Source: JAFGHJ01 sp964525555 (GTDB lineage Bacteria > Hydrothermota > UBA3072). From it: 64,000 bases of DNA. Shown here piece after piece: positions 57,945-64,000 of the stretch. A model generated the notes under the pieces. The model was not told the DNA's origin, ran no database searches, and saw only the letters and a list, made by a program, of their open reading frames with translations. The position numbers were made by a program, and so were the translations under genes. Position 1 is the stretch's first letter, and every line of letters begins with the position of its first letter. The stretch covers positions 310,001 to 374,000 of the forward strand of contig CAZGHN010000001.1 of assembly GCA_964525555.1 (NCBI GenBank). Reading direction: 5' to 3'.

Positions 57945-59454
57945 AATCGATCAGGAAATTACAAAAACGCCTGAAGTATTAGAAACATTAAGGCGAATAA
58001 AAGAGAATCCTATAGATATAAATGATGCTAAAAAAATAGAATTGTTACTTATACCTTACCTTGATATATATCTCGCAGAAAGGATAATAAATTACAGAGA
58101 GGAACATCTTTTCGAAAGTAAAGAAGAGTTACTTTTAATAGATGGAATAACACCTTATCTTTTTGACAGAATAGAAAACCTTGTAAAAATAGATATTAAA
58201 AAAGCAAAAAGAAAAAATAAAGGGATAGATTTCTTATCTCGATTTGAAACAAAACTCGAAGGAGAATCCAGACAATCAGAAGATAAAACATATAGCCGAA
58301 CTACCATACCTTACAAAGACGTATTAATAAACGGTATTTGCGAAAAAGATTATGACGAAGAGGATTATCTTGATTATTACGCTTTATCAATTTATATCCC
58401 CGAAAAGCTTATCATAGGTGATTACGATCTTGACTTAGGAATGGGCATTATACTTGGAAAACCGGATTTTTTCTACCGCAGCGCAGGGACTATACCAGGA
58501 GAAAGAGGTTTCAGCCCCCACCTTTCAACCTATGAAGAAGACTATCTAAGTGGTATTGCCCTTCAATATAATAGATTTATGTTATTTGGTTCCTATAATA
58601 AGACGAGTAGATTAGGTAAGGAAAAACTTTTAGGAGGAAGTTACCGATTTTCATCTATAAGAATAACAGGAGGTGCCGGAAAGACCGAAAGAAATGGAAA
58701 ATTCGGTATTGTTTCTTTTTACGCAGATAAAGCTCTTGCAGGAAATCTTTTCCGCTTAGAAGTGGCGAGCGGAGGGAACGATTTAAAAGAATCAAGGAAA
58801 AACATATCATATTCAATGGGCATTGATAATGGAAAAGGGTTAAAAGCAATATACGTAAACATAAAGGACTCTCTGCCAACCATAAGAAACTCTCCTTTTT
58901 ACAAAGACGAAGAAGCCTTCTATATAAGTTATACAAAGAAGCTTACACCCGACTTATCTGCAGGGGTATTTACTGAACTGTCAAGAAGAATTTCCTCAAT
59001 GGAATCTTTTGATAGAATTGCCGAAATCCACTTATCATGGGAACCACTCAAGAATTTACAACTACATAATAGAATAAAAACTCAAGAAGGTCAAAATAAT
59101 GGGCGATTCGAAGTAATTCATAAAGTAAAAGACATAACATTTAGAAATCGCTTCGAAGTATTAAATGACTCTGATGGTTCCGGGTTCCTAGCTTATACGT
59201 CTTTTCGTTACTCAAAAAATTATATTTTCGAAGGACGTTTAATACTATACGAAACAGATAATTGGGAATCAAGAATTTATGAGTATGAAAATGACCTGCC
59301 CGGAAAATTTACAATAAAACAATTATACGGTTCCGGTAAACGTTTATACCTTATTATTGGAGAAAAAATATTGCCTTTAAAACTATATTTAAAATGGGGA
59401 ATAGATCTTAAAAACAACCCAAACCACGAGATTGGACTTGCTTTCTATTTATGA
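57895..59454 (+). CDS. Helix-hairpin-helix outer-membrane protein
   Basis: A 519-residue protein with a short signal (MEKLLLLFCLISIEP). Residues about 25-100 hold two helix-hairpin-helix units (PIDINDAKKIELLLIPYLD, then ESKEELLLIDGITPYLFDRI), as in ComEA-like DNA-binding proteins. The rest is rich in beta strands with aromatic edges (YALSIYIPEKLIIGDYDLDL, EIGLAFYL at the end), fitting an outer-membrane barrel. This two-part layout is found in several Bacteroidota-like groups; a role in DNA uptake or binding at the surface is possible but unproven. It overlaps the PriA gene by four bases (ATGA). Confidence 0.7.
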   Translation: MEKLLLLFCLISIEPFEIDQEITKTPEVLETLRRIKENPIDINDAKKIELLLIPYLDIYLAERIINYREEHLFESKEELLLIDGITPYLFDRIENLVKIDIKKAKRKNKGIDFLSRFETKLEGESRQSEDKTYSRTTIPYKDVLINGICEKDYDEEDYLDYYALSIYIPEKLIIGDYDLDLGMGIILGKPDFFYRSAGTIPGERGFSPHLSTYEEDYLSGIALQYNRFMLFGSYNKTSRLGKEKLLGGSYRFSSIRITGGAGKTERNGKFGIVSFYADKALAGNLFRLEVASGGNDLKESRKNISYSMGIDNGKGLKAIYVNIKDSLPTIRNSPFYKDEEAFYISYTKKLTPDLSAGVFTELSRRISSMESFDRIAEIHLSWEPLKNLQLHNRIKTQEGQNNGRFEVIHKVKDITFRNRFEVLNDSDGSGFLAYTSFRYSKNYIFEGRLILYETDNWESRIYEYENDLPGKFTIKQLYGSGKRLYLIIGEKILPLKLYLKWGIDLKNNPNHEIGLAFYL

Positions 59455-61373
59455 AATACTTTAATGTAGCTGTTCCAATAGATAAACCAAATCTATTCAC
59501 TTACAAGTGCGGAAGAAATTTAAATCTGAAAGAAGGTAGTGTAGTCAGTGTTTCATTCAGAAACAAAAATATCTTAGGAGTTATAGTTGAGAAAGGAGAA
59601 TATTTTAAAGGCGCAAAAGAAATTCAGGAAAAAATGATGGATTTGCCTGAAGATTTATTTAATCTCTGCAAATGGGTTTCCAAATATTATGTCTGCCCTA
59701 TAGGTTTAGTTTTTTCTTTTTGTATCCCCCCCATAACCAAAAAAGTAAAATCTTTCAAAGAACATCCTAAAAAAATATCTAAAATTAAACTAAACTCATT
59801 TCAAGACAAAGCTTACAAAACAATAAAAGAAGCAATAGATAAAGAAACATTCAGAACATTTCTTCTATTCGGCATAACAGGCAGCGGAAAAACTGAAGTC
59901 TATCTAAGGCTGATAGAAAATGTAATAAATAAAGGAAAGAGTGCTCTTTATTTGACTCCGGAAATATCTATGATACCTCAAGTTATAGAAAGAATAAGAG
60001 ATAGATTTGGTACAGGAGAATCATATCATTATAAATCATCCAGAGGTATGAGATACTCATATTGGATAAATGCTTTAAACGGAAATTTGAAAATCGGTGT
60101 GGGTTCAAGAATGAGCGTTTTTAGTCCATTTGAAAAACTTGGCCTAATTATTGTCGATGAGGAGCATTCTGATTCTTATCGTCAAGACGAACCAAAACCA
60201 AGATTTTCAGCACGTGATGTCGCCGTAATGAGAGGAAAAATAGGGAATTTTCCTGTAATACTCGGAAGCGCTACTCCTTCAGTTGAGTCGTTCTATAACG
60301 CAAAAAAAGGTAAATATAAACTTCTTAAGCTCCCTAAAAGGGTAAAAGGTATGGACTTACCGCAAGTAAAGATTGTCAATCCGAAAGGAAAACTTTTTTC
60401 AGAAGAAATGGAAAATGAAATAAACAATACCCTAAAGGGCGAAAAACCCTCAAGAGTCATCCTATTTTTAAATAGAAGAGGCTATGCCCCATATGGGAAA
60501 TGTTATAATTGTGGCTGGATGGCTCATTGTAGTAATTGTGACATTTCCTTAACTTTTCACAAACAAACAAATACACTGGTTTGCCATCATTGCGGAAAGC
60601 AGAAAAAAAAGCTTGAAATTTGTCCTGAATGTGGTAAAGAAATATTTTATTTGGGATGGGGAACAGAAAAAATAGAGGAAGAAATAGAAAAGAGGTATGT
60701 TGGATACAGAATCAAAAGAATGGATACAGACAGCACCCTTGGCAGACATACCCATGAAGAGATATACAGCAAATTAAAAAAGGGAGAAATTGAAATACTA
60801 CTGGGAACACAAATGGTTACAAAAGGTCTTGATTTCCCTGATATAGGATTTGTAGGTGTTGTTTCTGCAGATACAACTTTAAATTTCCCGGACTTCAGAG
60901 CTACCGAAAAAACTTTTCAGCTTTTATCCCAAGTTGCAGGAAGAGCCGGCAGAGGAGAAAAAGGTAATGTTTTAATTCAAAGCTCCAACCCGAATCATTA
61001 CGCAATCATAAGCGCATCAAAACACAACTATATAGACTTTTACAAAGAAGAAATCAAATTCAGACAGTCTGCCAATTATCCTCCTTTTACCAAACTTGCC
61101 AGGATTCTAGTTAGATCTAAAGACATAAAAAAAGCAGAAAATGCTGTAAATGAACTCAAAAAAATGACTGAGAAAATGAAAGAATCAAAAAAAATTACTA
61201 TTTTAGGACCTGTAGAATGTCCTATAGGGAAAATTGAAAAATACTTCAGATTTCATATACTTCTTAAATCAAATGTAGAATATATACTTCAGAATGTATT
61301 AAACAAATTATATAATAAAAAAATTCATGGCGTCAAAGTTTCTTTAGAAATAGACCCTGTTAATATGCTTTGA
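59451..61373 (+). CDS. priA: Primosomal helicase PriA
   Basis: The 640-residue replication-restart helicase has the N-terminal fork-binding domain, Walker A GITGSGKTEVYLRL, DEEHSDSYRQDEPKPRFSAR as motif II, GSATPSVES as motif III, and VAGRAGRG as motif VI. Between the helicase lobes are the paired zinc sites (CYNCGWMAHCSNC and CHHCGKQKKKLEICPEC), all eight cysteines present. It is shorter than E. coli PriA (732) mainly in the N-terminal part. It restarts stalled forks by loading the replicative helicase. Confidence 0.95.
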   Translation: MKYFNVAVPIDKPNLFTYKCGRNLNLKEGSVVSVSFRNKNILGVIVEKGEYFKGAKEIQEKMMDLPEDLFNLCKWVSKYYVCPIGLVFSFCIPPITKKVKSFKEHPKKISKIKLNSFQDKAYKTIKEAIDKETFRTFLLFGITGSGKTEVYLRLIENVINKGKSALYLTPEISMIPQVIERIRDRFGTGESYHYKSSRGMRYSYWINALNGNLKIGVGSRMSVFSPFEKLGLIIVDEEHSDSYRQDEPKPRFSARDVAVMRGKIGNFPVILGSATPSVESFYNAKKGKYKLLKLPKRVKGMDLPQVKIVNPKGKLFSEEMENEINNTLKGEKPSRVILFLNRRGYAPYGKCYNCGWMAHCSNCDISLTFHKQTNTLVCHHCGKQKKKLEICPECGKEIFYLGWGTEKIEEEIEKRYVGYRIKRMDTDSTLGRHTHEEIYSKLKKGEIEILLGTQMVTKGLDFPDIGFVGVVSADTTLNFPDFRATEKTFQLLSQVAGRAGRGEKGNVLIQSSNPNHYAIISASKHNYIDFYKEEIKFRQSANYPPFTKLARILVRSKDIKKAENAVNELKKMTEKMKESKKITILGPVECPIGKIEKYFRFHILLKSNVEYILQNVLNKLYNKKIHGVKVSLEIDPVNML

Positions 61374-61402
61374 AGTCGAGCTATTAGCCATTAGCCTTTC
61401 GT

Positions 61403-61432
61403 TTTTAGCTTTTATTTTTAAAAGAGCTAAAA
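61403..61432. terminator. Hairpin between convergent priA and DUF1573 genes
   Basis: TTTTAGCT (61403-61410) pairs with AGCTAAAA (61425-61432), flanked by T and A runs, so it could end transcription in both directions. The arms are part of an AAAAGCCAAAAGCGAAGAGC-type word repeat. Confidence 0.5.
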
Positions 61433-61466
61433 GCCAAAAGCGAAGAGCTTATTTATTATTCTTTAT

Positions 61467-62204
61467 TTAATAACCTTCAGGTGGAGTGAAAGTATATGCA
61501 TAAGGAATAATAATTATCGGATTATCTTCCAGATTTGTTCTTAAGGTTATTTCTTTCCTATTGTCATCGTTTTTAAAGGACGGATAAATCGCAATATTAA
61601 CTATGTACTCCTTTCCTTGCTCTACCACATCGATATTGATTTCCGATTTTTCCTGCGGAGGAATCACATCGGTAATAAGAAACTCTTTATCAAGATGACT
61701 TCGTATTTTAACGGTACCCTTAAGGAGAGTGTCTCCCTTATCTATGTCTCCGAATATTAACGGATAGGGAGCAACTTCCAAACCGACAGGTATTTTAGCC
61801 TCAGCGACTATCTCACCCTTTATCGTAAGGATTACTCTGGCCGTTGTATCTGGAACATTTGTTTCAACATAAACTTCATGATCTACATATCTTGGAATAC
61901 CTGCTACTTTGTATTCTATAAGAATCTTCCCTCTTCCTCCGGGCAAGACCCTCTCATCATATTCTTTAATATGTGTACACGAATGACATGAAGGACGAAC
62001 ACCTTCAAGCATTAAAGTATCAGTCCCGGGATTGGAGAATAAAAACGTATGAGATAGAAACTCTCCGATTTTAGCTTCTTTAAAGTCATAAACCCGGCTC
62101 TCAAACCTTATAGCAGGCCCTTTAACTCTTTCATTCTTACAGTTCTGAACAAATAAAACCAGTAAAAAACCCAATATAACCGTATTACGTGTACTCTTAA
62201 CCAT
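61467..62204 (-). CDS. DUF1573-containing envelope protein
   Basis: A 245-residue protein with a hydrophobic N-terminus ending in LVLFVQNCKNE. The cysteine could be lipidated, but the lipobox is atypical (VQNC). Residues about 33-100 fit a DUF1573 domain: VYDFKEAKIGEFLSHTFLFSNPGTDTL and a cysteine motif CHSCT where most members read CGCT. A second all-beta part with VTIKIRSHLDKEF-like strands (KGTVKIRSHLDKEFLITDV) follows. Function unknown. The ribosome site GGGAGG is strong. Confidence 0.72.
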   Translation of the reverse strand: MVKSTRNTVILGFLLVLFVQNCKNERVKGPAIRFESRVYDFKEAKIGEFLSHTFLFSNPGTDTLMLEGVRPSCHSCTHIKEYDERVLPGGRGKILIEYKVAGIPRYVDHEVYVETNVPDTTARVILTIKGEIVAEAKIPVGLEVAPYPLIFGDIDKGDTLLKGTVKIRSHLDKEFLITDVIPPQEKSEINIDVVEQGKEYIVNIAIYPSFKNDDNRKEITLRTNLEDNPIIIIPYAYTFTPPEGY

Positions 62205-62237
62205 TATTTACCTCCCATACTGAATAACTACTTGCCT

Positions 62238-62297
62238 TCAATTATTACAACCATTTATCAAAATTTTACAAGTCAACAACGAACGCAAAGTCCACAT
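62238..62297 (-). CDS. Possible leaderless 19-codon upstream ORF
   Basis: It starts with ATG three bases after the predicted transcription start (MWTLRSLLTCKILINGCNN) and stops 34 bases before the DUF1573 gene, which has its own good ribosome site. A coding role is doubtful. Confidence 0.25.
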   Translation of the reverse strand: MWTLRSLLTCKILINGCNN

Positions 62298-62306
62298 AAC
62301 TTAAAT

Positions 62307-62334
62307 AGTATAAGGAGTAGATAAAGTTTGTCAA
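62307..62334 (-). promoter_or_regulatory. Promoter of the DUF1573 gene
   Basis: TTGACA (62334-62329) and TATACT (62312-62307) on the minus strand, 16 bases apart. Confidence 0.68.
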
Positions 62335-62403
62335 CCTATTATTTACCGTCCAAACTTTCAACCACAGAGGACATAAATTACGCATTAAAATTTTATTCGG
62401 GGC

Positions 62404-62433
62404 TTGACTTTAGGAATCTTATGTTAATATTAT
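62404..62433 (+). promoter_or_regulatory. Promoter of the small basic protein gene
   Basis: TTGACT (62404-62409) and TATTAT (62428-62433), 18 bases apart, with a leader of about 33 bases that ends in TAGGAGG. Confidence 0.5.
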
Positions 62434-62472
62434 AGAAAATTACAATCCATTGAATCTTATAGGAGGTTACGC

Positions 62473-62685
62473 ATGGAAGAAAAAGACCTACAAAAAAATA
62501 AAAAATTAATTCTTGCTCCGGGATATGCTGGCTCAGACAGAAGAAAAAATAAAGACAGGAGAAACGGAAAAAAACGGAGAAAAAATTCCGACCCTAAATA
62601 TGATGGACCGGAAAGAAGAAACGGTAAAGATCGCCGGTCAGGTAAAGAAAGAAGAAAATCCAAAACAAGCGGATATTTGCTGTAA
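62473..62685 (+). CDS. Small basic protein with DRR/ERR repeats
   Basis: The 70-residue protein is built from two similar halves: YAGSDRRKNKDRRNGKKRRK and YDGPERRNGKDRRSGKERRK. It is very rich in arginine and lysine, so it probably binds nucleic acid or acidic membrane or protein surfaces; no known domain is seen, although similar ERRxGKDRR stretches occur in linkers of bacterial signalling proteins. It has its own promoter and a strong ribosome site (AGGAGG seven bases before ATG), which argues for a real, perhaps well-expressed gene. Confidence 0.62.
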   Translation: MEEKDLQKNKKLILAPGYAGSDRRKNKDRRNGKKRRKNSDPKYDGPERRNGKDRRSGKERRKSKTSGYLL

Positions 62686-62689
62686 ACTC

Positions 62690-62920
62690 TAAATTTCTAA
62701 CGATTAGATAAAAACTCTATAGTACATTTCCAATAAGTAAATTCTTTGAAGCTAAAGATTTGTATATAAGTTAATTAGTGATTGGTTAATTAGTAAAAGT
62801 TAAGGTTCTGGATTTAGGATATAGGATTTAGTAAAGACAATAAAAAATCTCTGTGCTCTCCGTATGTTTGTTTTTTCTCTGCGTGCTCTGTGGTCAATAT
62901 TTTTACTTGCTATAAACCTC
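62690..62920 (+). repeat. Spacer with word repeats
   Basis: Contains AGTGATTGGTTAATTAGTAA, GGATTTAGGATATAGGATTT and the reverse CACAGAG word CTCTGTGCTCTCCG with TCTGCGTGCTCTGTGGTC. No gene is seen. Confidence 0.5.
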
Positions 62921-62948
62921 TTGAGTAAAAGTAGGAACACTCTATATT
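62921..62948 (+). promoter_or_regulatory. Promoter of the radical SAM gene
   Basis: TTGAGT (62921-62926) and TATATT (62943-62948), 16 bases apart; the predicted start coincides with the ATG at 62955. Confidence 0.6.
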
Positions 62949-62954
62949 AAGCTT

Positions 62955-63746
62955 ATGAAGATTATAGAAAAGGAAACAAAATCAATATACACAAAAACAA
63001 AACTTCCCGGTGTAGAATATACAATAAATCAGTATGTGGGCTGCGGACACATGTGTACTTACTGTTATGCTAAGTATATGAGCAGATGGAAAAAATACGG
63101 GCAGTGGGGAAACTGGATTGAGGTAAAGACGAATGCCCCGGAGCTTGCAAAAGAAAAAGTAAACGGTGAAGTATCTATGAGTTCGGTCTCTGACCCATAC
63201 CAACCCCTTGAAAAAGAATACAAGCTGACCAGAAGAGTTCTTGAAAATATGAACAAAAATACTAACCTTTCGATCCTCACTAAATCCGATTTGGTTTTAA
63301 GGGATATAGATATTCTCAAAAAGTTTAAAAATATAAGTGTCGGATTGACCGTTAACTGCCTACCGGAAAAAGCAAGAAAGATTCTCGAACCTCATGCGCC
63401 TCCAAACAAGAACAGGATAAAAGCATTAAAAAAACTAAGAGAAGGAGGAATAGAAACTTTTTGTTTTATAAGTCCAGTTATTCCAAATCTTACCGAGGTA
63501 AGAAAAGTCCTTCACGGAACCGAAGGCATTGTAAAATATTATATAATTGAAATTTTAAACACTCGTCTGGGAGGAGAAAAAATGAAAAATATTTTAAAGA
63601 ATAAATTCCCGGAAAGTTACGAGTATCTCAAAGACAAAAGAGAAATTAAAAAGTTCGTTGAATTACTTAGAAAATACCTCTACGAAAAGGATATAACCTT
63701 ACAAGCATTTGTTGAACATGAGGAAAATAATTATTATAAAGGGTAG
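62955..63746 (+). CDS. Radical SAM protein (SPL/Rv2578c-like), leaderless
   Basis: A 263-residue radical SAM enzyme. The cluster motif is CGHMCTYC, preceded by TINQYVGCG; typical of the spore-photoproduct-lyase-like group are NWIEVKTNAPELAKEKV, SSVSDPYQPLEKEYKLTRRV and LTKSDLVLRDIDIL. Members of this group are of mostly unknown substrate. It lacks the N-terminal extension of true spore photoproduct lyases. There is no ribosome site, and the ATG lies seven bases after the -10 box, so the mRNA is probably leaderless. Confidence 0.87.
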   Translation: MKIIEKETKSIYTKTKLPGVEYTINQYVGCGHMCTYCYAKYMSRWKKYGQWGNWIEVKTNAPELAKEKVNGEVSMSSVSDPYQPLEKEYKLTRRVLENMNKNTNLSILTKSDLVLRDIDILKKFKNISVGLTVNCLPEKARKILEPHAPPNKNRIKALKKLREGGIETFCFISPVIPNLTEVRKVLHGTEGIVKYYIIEILNTRLGGEKMKNILKNKFPESYEYLKDKREIKKFVELLRKYLYEKDITLQAFVEHEENNYYKG

Positions 63747-64000
63747 GGATTGAAACTGAGAAGATGAAACTAAGGAATCAGAATTCAGAATCCAGGAGCC
63801 AAGTCAAATAGTAAAATCGTTGAATAGTTAAATCGGCCCCTCTCCACCTTTTTTCTCTTACCATTTGACAATTTTTCCATTTAACCATTTTACTCAAATT
63901 CGAAGAATCTGGTATTGAACCACAGAGAACACAGAGAAAAATTTAGTCCAAAGCCCAAGGTCCTACGTCCAAAGTCAAAACCTGCTACCAATCCCAAAAT
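63747..64000 (+). repeat. Terminal spacer with word repeats
   Basis: It holds AATCAGAATTCAGAATCCAG and GAGCCAAGTC (related to the AATTCAGAAGCCAAGAGCCA words at about 19194), ACCACAGAGAACACAGAGAA at about 63919 and CCAAAGCCCAAGGTCCTACG near 63949. No gene is seen. Confidence 0.52.

Overview
The window looks like a chromosome piece from an AT-rich Gram-negative bacterium. The envelope is diderm: there is an RND/MFP/TolC efflux operon, a lipid A-type acyltransferase, several predicted outer-membrane barrels and a Wzx-type flippase. Five proteins end in a FlgD-like C-terminal domain of the kind used as a sorting signal by type IX secretion. Together with clear sigma70 promoters and many word-like intergenic repeats, this suggests an uncultured lineage in or near the Fibrobacterota-Chlorobiota-Bacteroidota group (WOR-3- or Cloacimonadota-like). 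That placement is an inference; no rRNA, tRNA or ribosomal protein gene was seen to confirm it.

Layout. 1-3.5 kb (minus): LsrF-like aldolase, ribulose-phosphate-epimerase-like protein and a bifunctional aldolase/dehydrogenase cut by the window start. 3.6-4.2 kb: a leaderless gene of unknown function. 4.2-11.6 kb (minus): a TetR-controlled operon of TolC, adaptor, RND pump, a PG0541-like protein and two outer-membrane proteins. 11.7-13.1 kb: Fur regulator plus methyltransferase, divergent from a DUF167 gene. 13.2-15.9 kb: a secreted 16-repeat beta-propeller. 16.1-17.9 kb: queD-queE-queC. 18.4 kb: nadE. 19.3-23.9 kb: a 1552-residue kinase/ATPase/TPR/GAF/sigma54-activator fusion. 24.3-40.2 kb: an Hfq-like gene followed by four tandem cassettes. 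Each cassette pairs a coiled-coil 'NVGIGT' fibre-like exported protein with a secreted protein carrying a different front domain (Asp-box propeller, caspase-like peptidase, zinc phospholipase C-like, calcineurin-like phosphoesterase) but the same GCxF module and C-terminal sorting domain, and each ends in the same hairpin. 40.4-46 kb (minus): M16 peptidase, degenerate aminotransferase, dUTPase, lipid acyltransferase, glycosyltransferase, polysaccharide deacetylase. 46.6-56 kb: flippase, glycosyltransferase, WecB, two alkaline-phosphatase-superfamily enzymes, TauE-like exporter and cysND. 56.4-64 kb: outer-membrane protein, Nudix, helix-hairpin-helix outer-membrane protein, PriA, DUF1573 protein, a small basic protein and a radical SAM protein.

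The most interesting points are the four-cassette array and a start-site pattern. At least four genes have an ATG about seven bases after a good -10 box, so they are probably leaderless, and a fifth (tetR) is close to this. Several other genes are preceded by a short leaderless upstream ORF, three or four of which overlap or abut the real start. All functional calls rest on motifs and gene order read by eye; no searches were run.
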